Source of the DNA: Pseudomonadota bacterium
GTDB taxonomy: Bacteria; Pseudomonadota; Alphaproteobacteria; Rhizobiales; Beijerinckiaceae
NCBI GenBank assembly: GCA_021813805.1
Contig: JAKAJL010000008.1
Location: forward strand, 1 to 64,000
DNA length: 64,000 nt
Direction of reading: 5' to 3'
Positions 18,795 to 28,404 of the stretch are shown here, piece after piece. Under the pieces are notes generated by a model that did not search any database, was not told where the DNA came from, and saw nothing but the letters and a program-made list of their open reading frames with translations. The position numbers and the translations under genes were made by a program. Every line of letters starts with the position of its first letter. Position 1 is the stretch's first letter.

Positions 18795-19361
18795 GTGAAA
18801 TTCGCCGTCACCCTTCTGGCCATAAGTCTCGCCGGCGCGCCGGCGCTCGCGGCCGGGGCGGCGGCGACCCCCGCGTCCGATGACGAAACGGGCGAACTCA
18901 ATCCTCAGAGCCTGTCGATCCAATATTGGGCGGCGAAAGCTTCCCAGGGCGATTTCGACCCGCATATGTGCATGTATGGCGTCTTCCTCGACAAGACCGG
19001 CCAGCATGACGAGGCGCGCCGCATTTTCGAACGCTGCGCCAACGAGGGCAACCTCAACGCCATGCCCTGGATGTCTTTCCTGGAGGAGAACGGCTACGAC
19101 CGGCCGTCCGACCCAGCCAAGGCGGCGGAATGGGACAGGAAGCTCGCCGACAAGGGCTCCTCGCTGGGCCAGTTCAATTACGGACTCGATCTCTTGCGCG
19201 GCCATGGCGTGATGCAGGACCGTGCAGCGGGCAAGGCCTTGATCGACAAGGCGGCGGCCGGGGGCGACAAAACCGCGCGCGAACTCGCCTCGCATGATTA
19301 CGACCCCGATTCAGTCACGCCCACCGCCGATCTCGCCCATTACCGCCAGCCGCAGTTCTGA
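18795..19361 (+). CDS. secreted Sel1-repeat (TPR-like) protein
   Basis: This is a 188-residue protein with a signal peptide (hydrophobic stretch AVTLLAISLAGAPALA, likely cleaved after ALA). Sel1-like repeats follow, such as YWAAKASQGDFDPHMCMYG, MPWMSFLEENGYD and GQFNYGLDLLRGHGV. Such proteins act as protein-interaction scaffolds in the periplasm. GTG 18795 is preceded by AGGAG; an ATG ten codons earlier is less well placed. The partner is unknown. Confidence 0.75.
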   Translation: MKFAVTLLAISLAGAPALAAGAAATPASDDETGELNPQSLSIQYWAAKASQGDFDPHMCMYGVFLDKTGQHDEARRIFERCANEGNLNAMPWMSFLEENGYDRPSDPAKAAEWDRKLADKGSSLGQFNYGLDLLRGHGVMQDRAAGKALIDKAAAGGDKTARELASHDYDPDSVTPTADLAHYRQPQF

Positions 19362-19370
19362 AGGCTCGGG

Positions 19371-19889
19371 TCAGGCGTAGCGTTGCGGCTCGGCGCCTTC
19401 CAGCAGCAGCCGCAGCGCGGTCTGCGTCGCCTGCCGCCGGATTTCTTCGCGCGACAGCATCGCGCCGTCCGGCTCCGAAAGGCGCTTTTCGACCAGCAAG
19501 GTTGGGCGCTCGGGGCGCGCCAGTCCAAAATGGACGAGGCCGACCGGCTTTTGCGCCGAGCCGCCGCCGGGCCCGGCGATTCCCGTCACCGAAAGCGCGA
19601 TCTGCGCCCGCGAATGGTCCAGCGCGCCCAGCGCCATGGCCTCCGCGACCTGGGGCGACACCGCGCCGTGAGCGGCGATGAGATCCGCGGGAACGCCGAG
19701 CATCTCCTGCTTGGCCACGTTGCTGTAAGTGACGAAGCCGCGCTCGAAAATGTCCGAGGAGCCGGGGATTTCGGTCAAAGCGGCGGCGATCAATCCGCCG
19801 GTGCACGATTCGGCGAGCGCGATCTTCAGTTTTCGCGCGCGGCAGGCGTCGAGAACCGCCCGCGCCAGAGCGATGATGTCTTTGCGCAT
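19371..19889 (-). CDS. pncC: CinA-family nicotinamide-nucleotide amidohydrolase (PncC-like)
   Basis: This 172-residue single-domain protein matches the C-terminal domain of CinA. It shows ALAESCTGGLIAAALTEIPGSS with the catalytic serine, then FVTYSN, GAVS and SVTGIAGPGGG. It would deamidate NMN to nicotinic acid mononucleotide in pyridine nucleotide salvage. ATG 19889 is chosen for the GGGAG seven bases upstream; a TTG four codons earlier is also open. It lies directly downstream of ispDF. Confidence 0.88.
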   Translation of the reverse strand: MRKDIIALARAVLDACRARKLKIALAESCTGGLIAAALTEIPGSSDIFERGFVTYSNVAKQEMLGVPADLIAAHGAVSPQVAEAMALGALDHSRAQIALSVTGIAGPGGGSAQKPVGLVHFGLARPERPTLLVEKRLSEPDGAMLSREEIRRQATQTALRLLLEGAEPQRYA

Positions 19890-19905
19890 GACGTCTCCCA
19901 AAAAT

Positions 19906-21114
19906 TCAGGGCAGCCGCACGGTCGCCATGGCCAGGGCCGCTATGCCTTCCTGGCGTCCCGTAAACCCGAGCCGCTCGGTCGTCGTCGCCTTCACCGCGA
20001 CCCGGTCGAGCGGCAGTTGCGCGATTTCCGCGATTTTCGCGCGGATGGCCTCGCGGTGCGAGCCGACCTTGGGACGTTCGCAGATCAGGGTGGCGTCGAT
20101 ATGGGCGAGTTTTCCGCGCCGCGCCGCGACGCGCTCCACCGCATGGCGCAGAAAGCGGTCGGACGCGGTGCCGCGCCATTGCGGGTCGCTCGGCGGGAAA
20201 TGGGCGCCGATGTCGCCGTCGGCGATCGCGCCCAGCACGGCGTCGGTGATGGCGTGAAGCAGCACGTCGGCGTCGGAATGGCCGACCAGCCCGTGATCGT
20301 GGGGCACTTTGACGCCGCCGAGCCAGACATGGTCGCCCTCGCCGAAGGCGTGGACGTCAAAACCCTGGCCGGTGCGGATATCTGGCAGATCGTTCAACAA
20401 TTTCGACTCCGCGCGGAAAAAATCCTCGGGTGTGGTGAGCTTGACGTTTTCCGCTTCGCCGGGAAAGACGAAGACGCAATGGCCGGCCCATTCGGCCACG
20501 GCGGCGTCGTCGGTGAGTTCGCGGCCGCCGTCGGCGCGAACGGCCCGGTGGGCGGCGAGGATCAAGCCGAAGCGGAAGGCCTGCGGCGTCTGCGCCGCGC
20601 GCAAGGCGGCGCGCTCGGGCGTGTCGACGATGCGCAAATCCTCCGCGATCTGCTTGATCGTGTCGATCACGGGGATTCCGGGAATGGCGGCGCCTTTCTC
20701 CCGAGCCGCTTCCCGGGCCCGCGCGATCAGTTCGGGCCGCACGAAGGGCCGGGCCGCGTCATGGATCAGCACGGCGGCGCCTTCGGCGACGCCGTGGGCC
20801 GCAAGGGCCTCCAATCCGTTGCAGACGCTGTCTTGCCGCGTCGCGCCGCCGATGGCGGGGGAAAACAGCCGGGCGCGCAATTCGTCCGCGAGCGGAGCGA
20901 CGGCGGTCTGGTAGAGGTCGCCGTCGTCGGCGTGAATCACAACAAGGGCCCGCGCGTCCGGCGCGCCGGCGAGCAAATTTTCGAGCGTGCGGGTGAGCAC
21001 CTGCCGGCCGGCCAATTCGCGATATTGCTTCGGCCCGCCGGCGCCCGCGCGCGCGCCGCGCCCCGCCGCAACGACCAGAAAGACCGCGTCGCTCGTTCCC
21101 TTGTCCTCGGCCAT
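19906..21114 (-). CDS. ispDF: bifunctional IspD/IspF enzyme of isoprenoid synthesis
   Basis: This 402-residue fusion carries two non-consecutive MEP pathway activities. The N-terminal half is IspD (MEP cytidylyltransferase) with [21 protein letters not shown], and HDAARPFV near residue 95. The C-terminal half is IspF (MECDP synthase), beginning around [10 protein letters not shown], with the metal-binding histidines in [19 protein letters not shown] and the ending [11 protein letters not shown]. Alphaproteobacteria often carry this fusion. ATG 21114 follows GGGAGCAG. It is divergent from dusB, with the shared control region between. Confidence 0.95.
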   Translation of the reverse strand: MAEDKGTSDAVFLVVAAGRGARAGAGGPKQYRELAGRQVLTRTLENLLAGAPDARALVVIHADDGDLYQTAVAPLADELRARLFSPAIGGATRQDSVCNGLEALAAHGVAEGAAVLIHDAARPFVRPELIARAREAAREKGAAIPGIPVIDTIKQIAEDLRIVDTPERAALRAAQTPQAFRFGLILAAHRAVRADGGRELTDDAAVAEWAGHCVFVFPGEAENVKLTTPEDFFRAESKLLNDLPDIRTGQGFDVHAFGEGDHVWLGGVKVPHDHGLVGHSDADVLLHAITDAVLGAIADGDIGAHFPPSDPQWRGTASDRFLRHAVERVAARRGKLAHIDATLICERPKVGSHREAIRAKIAEIAQLPLDRVAVKATTTERLGFTGRQEGIAALAMATVRLP

Positions 21115-21200
21115 CTGCTCCCGCCTTTTGTCGCGCCGGGAGATGTCGCGCGAATCGGCGCTAAGGTCAAACGCCGCACGCATTCTTTTCAGAGTCGACC

Positions 21201-21228
21201 TTGCTGCGCTGACAAAAATGATTAAAAT
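21201..21228 (+). promoter_or_regulatory. candidate dusB-ntrBC promoter
   Basis: TTGCTG at 21201-21206 and TAAAAT at 21223-21228 are spaced by 16 bases in a locally AT-rich stretch. A start of transcription about seven bases later would fall near 21235, where an ATG in the dusB frame lies. The translation start is therefore either leaderless there or at the ATG at 21271. Confidence 0.45.
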
Positions 21229-21270
21229 AATAGCATGATGTCGTCTGTTCAAAAAATAAGCAAACATTTG

Positions 21271-22275
21271 ATGAATTTACCCATTTGCATCAATGGGCTG
21301 ACCGTCGACGCGCCAGCTTTTCTCGCGCCGATGGCGGGGATCACCGATCTTGCCATGCGCCGCCTGGCGCACCGTTTCGGCGCCGGCCTGGCCTTTTCGG
21401 AAATGGTCGCGAGCGACGATTTTTCGCAAGACGGTCGCGAAAGCCTGACCCGCGCGCTGGGCGACGGCGTGTCGCCCCATGCGGTGCAAATCGCCGGCCG
21501 CGAACCGGAAAGCCTTGCCGAAACCGCTCGCAGGGTGGAGGGCGCCGGCGCCGATCTGATCGACATCAACATGGGCTGTCCGGCGAAAAGGGTGGTCGGC
21601 GGCGCCGCCGGCGCGGCTTTGATGCGCGATCTCGACCTTGCCGCCAAACTGATCGCGGCGGTGACGGGCGCGGTAAGAATCCCCGTCAGCGTGAAAATGC
21701 GGCTCGGCTGGGACGAGGCTTCGCTCAACGCCCCTGAACTCGCCCGCCGCGCCGAGGCCGAGGGCGCCGCCATGCTCACCGTCCACGGACGCACCCGGAG
21801 CCAGTTCTACAAGGGTTCGGCGGACTGGGCGGCGATCCGCCCGGTCTGCGATGCGGTCAGAATTCCGGTGGTCGCGAATGGCGACTGCCGTTCTCCCGAG
21901 GATGCGCGGAAAATGCTCGCCCAATCGGGCGCGCGGGCCGTGATGGTCGGCCGCGCCGCGCTCGGACGGCCATGGCTTGTCGGGGATATCGCCCATGTCC
22001 TGCGTTTTGGCCGCGCCCGGCCGAAAATTCCGGCGCAAGCGCGGCGCGAGGCGGCGCGAGAACATTTTTTGACCCTGCTGGACCTGATGGGCGAGCGCCA
22101 GGGCCTGCGCCACGCCCGCAAACATCTCGCGGCCTATGCCGATGTCGCGGCGCAGGAAGGCGGCGGGCTGAGCCCTTCGGCGCGACGGCGGCTGGTCGAA
22201 AGCGAAAACGCCGGGGAGGTTGTCGCGCTTCTCGACCTGCTTTACGCGCGCGAGCCCGACACGGAGGCGGCATGA
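21271..22275 (+). CDS. dusB: tRNA-dihydrouridine synthase B (nifR3)
   Basis: This 334-residue flavoenzyme reduces uridine in the tRNA D-loop. The FMN site begins [33 protein letters not shown] carries the conserved cysteine, VKMRLGWD and [18 protein letters not shown] lie in the barrel, and PVVANGD with [12 protein letters not shown] near the C-terminus. ATG 21271 gives a family-like N-terminus; an ATG at 21235 would add 12 residues. The stop overlaps ntrB, reproducing the nifR3-ntrB-ntrC order. Confidence 0.92.
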   Translation: MNLPICINGLTVDAPAFLAPMAGITDLAMRRLAHRFGAGLAFSEMVASDDFSQDGRESLTRALGDGVSPHAVQIAGREPESLAETARRVEGAGADLIDINMGCPAKRVVGGAAGAALMRDLDLAAKLIAAVTGAVRIPVSVKMRLGWDEASLNAPELARRAEAEGAAMLTVHGRTRSQFYKGSADWAAIRPVCDAVRIPVVANGDCRSPEDARKMLAQSGARAVMVGRAALGRPWLVGDIAHVLRFGRARPKIPAQARREAAREHFLTLLDLMGERQGLRHARKHLAAYADVAAQEGGGLSPSARRRLVESENAGEVVALLDLLYAREPDTEAA

Positions 22276-23429
22276 CAAGCAAATCTGCTCGAAAAACAGG
22301 CATAAAAACGGAAAGGGCGCCTGAAGAATTGGCAGGTCAGGGCGATGGCGACTGCCCGTCGGCGCAATTGCTCAACGCTCTGCCGCATCCCCTGTTGTCA
22401 GTGGCGGGCGACGGCTCGATCCGCGACGTCAATCCGGCGGCCGAGCTTTTCTTTGACATGTCGCGGAACAATCTGCGGAAAATCAAATTTCAGGATCTTC
22501 TGCCCTTCGGCTCGCCCCTGATTTCCGCGATCGACATGGTGCGCCAGCGCCGCGCGCCGATCAACGAATACCGGGTCGATCTCGGCACGCCAAGGATCGG
22601 GGCCGAGCGTTATGTGGACATTCACATCGCGCCCTTGCCCACTATGGCGGACGGCGTGGTGATCATGCTCCAGGAACGCACCATCGCCGACAAGATGGAC
22701 CGCCAGCTCACCCATCGTGGCGCGGCGCGCTCGCTCTCGGCCATGGGCGCCATGCTCGCCCACGAGATCAAGAATCCCCTGTCCGGCATTCGCGGCGCCG
22801 CGCAATTGCTCGATACGGCGGTGAGCGACGACGACCGCGCCCTGTGTCGCCTGATCTGCGACGAGACCGACCGCATCGTGTCGCTGGTCGAGCGGATGGA
22901 GGCTTTTTCCGACGGCCGCCCGGTCGAGCGCGGTCCGGTCAATATTCACGAGGTGTTCGACCACGTTCGGCGCGTCGCGCAAGCCGGCTTCGCGCGCCGC
23001 ATCCGCTTCGTCGAGAATTACGATCCGTCCCTGCCGCCGGTGCTCGCCAATCGCGACCAGCTGATCCAGGTTTTCCTGAATCTGGTCAAGAACGCCGCAG
23101 AGGCGATCGGCGAGGATTCGCTCGATGGCGAGATCGAGCTGACCACGGCCTTTCGCCCCGGCGTCAGCATCCGCGCGCCCGGCAACGCGGCGCCGGTCAG
23201 CCTGCCTCTGGAATTCTGCGTGCGCGACAACGGCCCCGGCGTGCCGGACGACCTGATGTCCCACCTGTTCGATCCCTTCGTCACCACCAAGGCTTCAGGT
23301 TCTGGCCTCGGACTTGCATTGGTGGCGAAGATCGTCGGCGATCACGGGGGAGTCATCGAATGCGAATCCCATCCGCGAAAAACGCTCTTCCGTGTGCTCA
23401 TGCCCGTCTATTCCGCTCGCGCCGCCTGA
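22272..23429 (+). CDS. ntrB: nitrogen regulation sensor kinase NtrB
   Basis: This is a 385-residue cytoplasmic kinase-phosphatase with no membrane segments. The N-terminal PAS domain has [18 protein letters not shown]. The phosphoacceptor is His164 in [18 protein letters not shown]. The N box ([10 protein letters not shown]), VRDNGPGVP and [14 protein letters not shown] complete the catalytic domain. PII proteins would control it according to nitrogen status. It overlaps dusB by four bases and precedes ntrC by 26 bases. Confidence 0.95.
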   Translation: MTSKSARKTGIKTERAPEELAGQGDGDCPSAQLLNALPHPLLSVAGDGSIRDVNPAAELFFDMSRNNLRKIKFQDLLPFGSPLISAIDMVRQRRAPINEYRVDLGTPRIGAERYVDIHIAPLPTMADGVVIMLQERTIADKMDRQLTHRGAARSLSAMGAMLAHEIKNPLSGIRGAAQLLDTAVSDDDRALCRLICDETDRIVSLVERMEAFSDGRPVERGPVNIHEVFDHVRRVAQAGFARRIRFVENYDPSLPPVLANRDQLIQVFLNLVKNAAEAIGEDSLDGEIELTTAFRPGVSIRAPGNAAPVSLPLEFCVRDNGPGVPDDLMSHLFDPFVTTKASGSGLGLALVAKIVGDHGGVIECESHPRKTLFRVLMPVYSARAA

Positions 23430-23455
23430 ATCTGGAAATTTTTGGAGGTCATTGA

Positions 23456-24940
23456 ATGCCCACCGGCAATATTCTCGTGGCGGACGACGACGCGGCCATC
23501 CGGACGGTCGTCGGTCAGGCGCTGACGCGCGCGGGATATGAAGTGCGCACCACCGGCGCCGCCGCCACCCTGTGGCGCTGGATTCAGTCCGGCGAGGGCG
23601 ATCTGGTCATCACCGACGTGGTGATGCCCGACGAAAACGCCTTCGAGCTTCTGCCGCGGGTGAAAAAGGCGCGGCCGGATCTGCCGGTCATCGTCATGAG
23701 CGCGCAGAACACTTTCATGACGGCGATCAAGGCCTCCGAGCGCGGCGCCTATGAATATCTGCCCAAGCCCTTCGACCTCAAGGAGCTTCTGGCTGTCGTC
23801 GGACGGGCGCTGAGCGAGCCCCGGAACCGCCCGCCCGCGCCGGAGCCCGAGGAGATCGAGGGCATGCCGCTGATCGGGCGCTCGCCCGCCATGCAGGACA
23901 TCTATCGCGCTCTGGCGCGGCTGATGCAGTCCGACCTGACCGTGATGATCACCGGCGAATCCGGCACCGGCAAGGAACTGGTCGCCCGCGCCCTGCACGA
24001 TTACGGCAAGCGCAAGAAGGGGCCCTTCGTCGCCATCAATGTCGCCGCCATTCCGCGCGACCTGATCGAAAGCGAATTGTTCGGCCACGAGAAGGGGGCC
24101 TTCACCGGCGCCAGCCAGCGTTCGGTCGGCCGTTTCGAGCAGGCCGAGGGCGGCACGCTGTTCCTCGACGAAATCGGCGACATGCCGATGGACGCTCAGA
24201 CCCGGCTCCTGCGCGTGCTCCAGCAGGGCGAATACACTACTGTCGGCGGCCGCACCCCGATCAAGTCCAATGTCCGCATCGTCGCGGCGACGAATAAGGA
24301 CCTGCGCATCCTGATCCAGCAGGGCCTGTTCCGCGAGGACCTGTTCTTCCGCCTCAATGTCGTGCCCTTGCGCCTGCCGCCCTTGCGCGAGCGCGCCGAG
24401 GACATCGGCGATCTGGCGCGGCATTTTTTTACCCAGGCGGCAAGCGAAGGACTGCCGCTGAAGGTGCTGGAGCCGGCGGCGCTGGAGCGGATGAAGCGCT
24501 ATCGCTGGCCGGGCAACATTCGCGAACTGGAAAATCTCGTCCGCCGCCTGGCCGCGCTCTATCCGCAGGAAATGATTTCCGAGCAGATCATCGTAGCCGA
24601 ACTGGGCCTCGATATTTCGCGCGAAAGCGGCGCCTTTCTGGCCCCGCCCGCCGGTCCGGCGCCTTCGGCCACCGCGCCGACGCGCGACCTCGACGAATCG
24701 CTCGCCATGGCGGTCGAGCGCCACCTGACGGATCTGTTCAAGGCCCACGGCGACAGGCTGCCGCCGCCCGGCCTCTATCACCGCATCCTGCGCGAGATCG
24801 AATATCCGCTGATCTCGATCGCGCTTGCCGCGACGAGAGGCAACCAGATCAAGGCCGCGGAGCTTTTGGGGCTGAACCGCAACACCTTGCGCAAAAAAGT
24901 GCGCGACCTCGACGTGAGGCTGATGCGCTCGTCAAGGTGA
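23456..24940 (+). CDS. ntrC: nitrogen regulator NtrC (sigma-54 activator)
   Basis: This is a 494-residue response regulator with all three domains. The receiver has Asp54 in VITDVVMP. The AAA+ domain has Walker A GESGTGKE near residue 167 and the sigma-54-contact loop GAFTGA. The C-terminal Fis-type helix-turn-helix has [21 protein letters not shown]. It activates sigma-54 promoters of nitrogen assimilation genes. The ntrY-ntrX pair that often follows in this group is not next; a fatty acid transporter lies there. A diverged copy of its last 33 codons appears at 26667-26765. Confidence 0.96.
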   Translation: MPTGNILVADDDAAIRTVVGQALTRAGYEVRTTGAAATLWRWIQSGEGDLVITDVVMPDENAFELLPRVKKARPDLPVIVMSAQNTFMTAIKASERGAYEYLPKPFDLKELLAVVGRALSEPRNRPPAPEPEEIEGMPLIGRSPAMQDIYRALARLMQSDLTVMITGESGTGKELVARALHDYGKRKKGPFVAINVAAIPRDLIESELFGHEKGAFTGASQRSVGRFEQAEGGTLFLDEIGDMPMDAQTRLLRVLQQGEYTTVGGRTPIKSNVRIVAATNKDLRILIQQGLFREDLFFRLNVVPLRLPPLRERAEDIGDLARHFFTQAASEGLPLKVLEPAALERMKRYRWPGNIRELENLVRRLAALYPQEMISEQIIVAELGLDISRESGAFLAPPAGPAPSATAPTRDLDESLAMAVERHLTDLFKAHGDRLPPPGLYHRILREIEYPLISIALAATRGNQIKAAELLGLNRNTLRKKVRDLDVRLMRSSR

Positions 24941-25096
24941 ACTTTGGCGGCGGGGGGGAGCCAACGGGCAAGTCAGATTTGCGCGCCTACTCCTGGCGTT
25001 CTCGCCGACGGCCAACGTAAAATCGCGAGCGTTATCTTCAATGCAGAGTCAGGTCGGCGATTGCGGGCGGCGCGTCGGCGTCGCGATTTGACAAGC

Positions 25097-26539
25097 CTAA
25101 TTCGGCATCACCGGCGGATGATAGGGGAGCGTATAGGCGAGGGCCCACAACAGGAACAGCACCAGCGGCAGCATGACCAGCAATTGCAGGAAAGTGAAGC
25201 CGACGATATTGCGCGCGCGGAGGCCGAGAACGCCGAGCAGCGGCAGCATCCAGAATGGATTGATGAGGTTTGGCAGTGCTTCGGCCGCGTTATAGACTTG
25301 GACCGCCCAGCCAAGGTTCACTTGGAGATCGTTCGCGGCCTTCATCAGATAAGGCGCTTCCAGGAGCCACTTGCCGCCTCCCGAGGGGACGAAAAATCCC
25401 AGGATCGCCGAATAGACGCCGATCGCGAGCGGATAGACGTGCTGGGTGGTCAGGCTCACGAAGGCATGCGCGATCTGATCCGACAGGGTATGTCCCGCGC
25501 CGTTTTTGGGCTGCGTCAGGATGGCCGTGATCGCGCCATAGAAGGGGAACTGGATCAGCACGCCGGTCGTCGCCGGGACCGCCTTGGCGACGGCGTTGAG
25601 AAAGCGCCTGGGCCGCCAGTGCAACAGCAGGCCGGCCATGATGAAAATGAAATTGTAGGTATTCAGATTTGAAATGGCGAGCATCGCGCTTTGGCGCGTA
25701 AATTCGTGAATGACCCAGCCCGCCGCTACCAGGACCAGTAAAACCGTCACGATCGGCGAATGTTCGAGCCATTCGCCGGGCTGGGTTGGCGACTGGTCTT
25801 CAACCTTGTCGCCGGCGACGTCGACCCCCATCGCTTCCGCCGTCAGGGCCCTGTCCGCCCCGGGGGCGGACCAGGTCGCGATCAGGGTTGACACCACGAT
25901 GCTGATCACGGCGATTATCATCGATTGCCACAGGAAGATGGTTTCTGTGAAGGGGATGACGCCGGTGACCGGCAGCAGGCTCTTGGGCAGGCTTGCGGCG
26001 TTCGCCTGCAGCAGGGCCGACGAAGAGGACAGGCCGAGCGCCCAGACGGATCCCAGGCCGAGATAAGCCGCCGCGCCCGCGGCGCGATAGTCCATGCGAA
26101 GGTCGCGCCGTCTGGCGAGGGCGAGCACCAGCAGCCCGCTGAAAATCAGGCTGAACCCCCAGTTGAGGAGCGAGGCCGTGGTGCTGACCGCGGCCACCAT
26201 TCCGACCGCGCTTACCCCGCTTTTCGGCCATGCCGCGAGGGCGCGGATAAGACGGGCGGCTGGCGTGGAGGAAGCGACGACATAGCCGCCGATCGCGACG
26301 AACGCCATTTGCATGGTGAAGGTAATCAGGCTCCAGAATCCGGCGCCGAAGGCGATGCTGACGGATTCCGGCGTGGCGCCGTTGATCATCGCGCCCGCGG
26401 CGACGATGACGACGGCGATGGCCACAAAGATGAAGGCGTCGGGAAACCAGCGTTCGGCCCATGCCGTGAAGCCGATCGCCAGTCTGACCAGACTCCCTTG
26501 CTGCGCGGCGTCGCCGGGGGCGTTCGTGGAGCCGGTCAT
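25097..26539 (-). CDS. short-chain fatty acid transporter (AtoE family)
   Basis: This 480-residue polytopic membrane protein fits the AtoE/short-chain fatty acid permease family. It shows WAERWFPDAFIFV near residue 27, SLLNWGFSLIFSGL, then LNTYNFIFIMAGLLLHWRP, FPFYGAITAIL and FVPSGGGKWLLEAPY near residue 390. It would take up short-chain fatty acids such as butyrate or acetoacetate. ATG 26539 is preceded by GGAAAGGAAC. It points against ntrC and has no acyl-CoA enzymes nearby. It sits between ntrC and a decayed copy of the ntrC end, so it may have arrived by insertion. Confidence 0.9.
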   Translation of the reverse strand: MTGSTNAPGDAAQQGSLVRLAIGFTAWAERWFPDAFIFVAIAVVIVAAGAMINGATPESVSIAFGAGFWSLITFTMQMAFVAIGGYVVASSTPAARLIRALAAWPKSGVSAVGMVAAVSTTASLLNWGFSLIFSGLLVLALARRRDLRMDYRAAGAAAYLGLGSVWALGLSSSSALLQANAASLPKSLLPVTGVIPFTETIFLWQSMIIAVISIVVSTLIATWSAPGADRALTAEAMGVDVAGDKVEDQSPTQPGEWLEHSPIVTVLLVLVAAGWVIHEFTRQSAMLAISNLNTYNFIFIMAGLLLHWRPRRFLNAVAKAVPATTGVLIQFPFYGAITAILTQPKNGAGHTLSDQIAHAFVSLTTQHVYPLAIGVYSAILGFFVPSGGGKWLLEAPYLMKAANDLQVNLGWAVQVYNAAEALPNLINPFWMLPLLGVLGLRARNIVGFTFLQLLVMLPLVLFLLWALAYTLPYHPPVMPN

Positions 26540-26666
26540 GGACGTTCCTTTCCTTGCGCCGCAATTCTCGCCGCCGTGGCGGCGGCTGGGCTTGCTCGGA
26601 AAATTTTTGCACGGTCGTTAAAAAATGAGAAGACAGCCAAGGTCGCGAGCGGCGGTTGAAACGCGA

Positions 26667-26765
26667 ATGTCCGCGGCCGAAGCCGGTTGGCTCGACCTCA
26701 ATCGCAACACGCTTGGCCAGAAGGTCCGCGGCCTCGATGTGCGGCCGATGCGTTCGGCGCGGTGA
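26667..26765 (+). pseudogene. remnant of an ntrC C-terminal (Fis HTH) coding region
   Basis: Thirty-two codons ending in TGA encode SAAEAGWLDLNRNTLGQKV and then RGLDVRPMRSAR. Over the last 22 residues, 17 match the end of ntrC at 24940, including LNRNTL, LDVR and the MRS block. Upstream of 26667 the match fades and stops interrupt the frame. No promoter or ribosome site is evident, so I call it a fragment and not a gene. Many differences are synonymous, which implies an old copy or a copy from a relative. Confidence 0.75.
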
Positions 26766-26841
26766 GGGCGTCGGTCCCGTTCGCGTAAAGAGCTGGGCGC
26801 GTCGCCAAGGGAATTCCCCGCGCTGTCGATCTCCGCCGGAT

Positions 26842-27498
26842 TCAATCGACCGGCAGGCCGGAAGCCTTCCATTCCGGAAAACCATCCTCCAGGCGGCGCG
26901 CCGAAAAGCCGTGCTGGCGCAGCAGCGCCACGGCCTCGAAGGCGAAGACGCAGTAAGGACCGCGGCAATAGGCGACGACGTCGCGGTCCTTGGGCAGATC
27001 GCGCAACTGCTTCTCCAGTTCCCGTAATGGCGCGTTGATCGCCTGCGGCAGATGGCCGGCGTCGAATTCGTCCTCCGGGCGGACATCGAGCACGGTCACC
27101 AGCCCGTCCCGCATCCGCCGCGACAATTCCTGGCGCGACACCGGCTCCAGCGCGTCGCGCTCGCGGAAATAGCCGCCGACGATTTCCCGGACCTCGGCGA
27201 CATTGCGCTCGCCCACGCGGTGCAGGGCCGCGACAAGATCGAGCACGGCGGGGTCGTTCACCCGGTAAAGAATATGGGCGCCATTGCGGCGGGAAACGAG
27301 CAGCCCGACCTTGCGCATCAAGCGCAGATGCTGCGACGCATTGGCCACCGAAAGGCGGGCCGCCGAGGCCAGATCGTCAACGCTGCGCTCGCGCTGCGCC
27401 AGCAATTCGAGGATGACCAGCCGGTGGGAGTTGCCCAGCGCCTTGCCGACCTCGGCAAAGCGCGTGAAGAGCTCGAATTTGGGGGAGGGACTTGACAT
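26842..27498 (-). CDS. ArsR-family repressor fused to a rhodanese domain (BigR/SqrR-like)
   Basis: This 218-residue protein has an N-terminal winged helix (GNSHRLVILELL; HTH LSVANASQHLRLMRKVGL). Its C-terminal rhodanese domain runs from about residue 120 with LDVRPEDEFDAGHLPQAIN and the active loop CRGPYC (Cys178, Cys183). ArsR-rhodanese proteins sense persulfide and repress sulfide detoxification genes. ArsR cysteines of the kind used by SqrR are not visible in the winged-helix domain, so sensing may rest on the rhodanese cysteines. It is divergent from the dioxygenase-like gene, with a palindrome between. Confidence 0.88.
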   Translation of the reverse strand: MSSPSPKFELFTRFAEVGKALGNSHRLVILELLAQRERSVDDLASAARLSVANASQHLRLMRKVGLLVSRRNGAHILYRVNDPAVLDLVAALHRVGERNVAEVREIVGGYFRERDALEPVSRQELSRRMRDGLVTVLDVRPEDEFDAGHLPQAINAPLRELEKQLRDLPKDRDVVAYCRGPYCVFAFEAVALLRQHGFSARRLEDGFPEWKASGLPVD

Positions 27499-27518
27499 CG
27501 GCGGCCCGATATTAAACT

Positions 27519-27538
27519 ATTCAACATAATTATTGAAT
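27519..27538. promoter_or_regulatory. palindromic operator candidate for the ArsR-rhodanese regulator
   Basis: ATTCAA at 27519-27524 and TTGAAT at 27533-27538 form a perfect 6-bp inverted repeat with an 8-base AT-rich spacer. It sits in the 125-base gap between the divergent regulator and dioxygenase genes, and this AT-rich core stands out from the GC-rich surroundings. Placement and symmetry fit a dimeric ArsR-type operator. Binding is inferred. Confidence 0.65.
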
Positions 27539-27623
27539 GGCATCGGCCGGGCAATGTCAAGCGACGCATTCGCGGCGCAAGAAAAACCGGCGGATTCGAT
27601 CTTCGGCAAGATGGGAGCCGCGC

Positions 27624-28358
27624 GTGATCCTCAGACAATTCCTCCATATGAACCCGGTCGGCGCGTCCTATCTTTTCGGGTGCGGCGGCAAATCCTGCGC
27701 CGCGGTGGTCGATCCGATCGGCGACATCGCGCCCTATCTGCAAGCCGCGCAGGATACGGGGATGAAAATTCTCTATGTCGTGGACACCCATATCCACGCC
27801 GATCACGCCTCGTCCGGCCGCCAGCTCGCGGAAGCCGCCGGGGCCGAATATGTGCTGTTCGCCGGCGCGGACGCCAAACCTGCCTTTCGCGGGGTGAAGG
27901 ACCGCGACATCCTGCCGCTGGGCAATGTGGCGGCCGAGGTGCTTCACACCCCCGGCCACACGCCGGAGCACATCTGCCTGCTGGTCACCGACCGCACACG
28001 CGCGCCGGAGCCGTGGTTCCTGCTCACCGGCCATACCCTGATGGTCGGCGATGTCGGCCGGACCGAGCTCGCCACATCGCTTGAGGCCGGCGCGCGCGAG
28101 CTGTTCCGCAGTCTTCGCCGTCTGAAGGAGCTTCCCGATTATGTGGAGGTCCTGCCCGGCGCCTTTTCCGGCTCGGTCTGCGGCAGGAGCCTCAGCGGCC
28201 GGCCGATGTCCACGATCGGCTTCGAGAAACGCTACAACGCGGCCTTCCGCATCGACGACGAAGACGCCTTTGTCGCGGCGATGTCGAAGGACGTTCCGCC
28301 GCCGCCGCTCGGCGCGGCCGAACTGCGCGCGGCCAACGCTGGCCTTGTGACGGCATGA
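27624..28358 (+). CDS. MBL-fold persulfide dioxygenase/sulfurtransferase-associated hydrolase (ETHE1/Blh-like)
   Basis: This 244-residue metallo-beta-lactamase fold protein has the metal motif THIHADHASSG near residue 55. HTPGHTPEHICLL and the TGHTLMVGDVGRTEL segment near residue 145 add the remaining ligands. The related ETHE1 and Blh enzymes oxidise glutathione persulfide to sulfite with Fe(II). GTG 27624 follows GGGAG; no ATG fits. It opens a six-gene run with short gaps and is probably under the divergent ArsR-rhodanese repressor. Confidence 0.85.
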   Translation: MILRQFLHMNPVGASYLFGCGGKSCAAVVDPIGDIAPYLQAAQDTGMKILYVVDTHIHADHASSGRQLAEAAGAEYVLFAGADAKPAFRGVKDRDILPLGNVAAEVLHTPGHTPEHICLLVTDRTRAPEPWFLLTGHTLMVGDVGRTELATSLEAGARELFRSLRRLKELPDYVEVLPGAFSGSVCGRSLSGRPMSTIGFEKRYNAAFRIDDEDAFVAAMSKDVPPPPLGAAELRAANAGLVTA

Positions 28359-28404
28359 TGGCGGATGAGACGCGACGCCTGCTTCCGCGAACGATGACCC
28401 GGAT

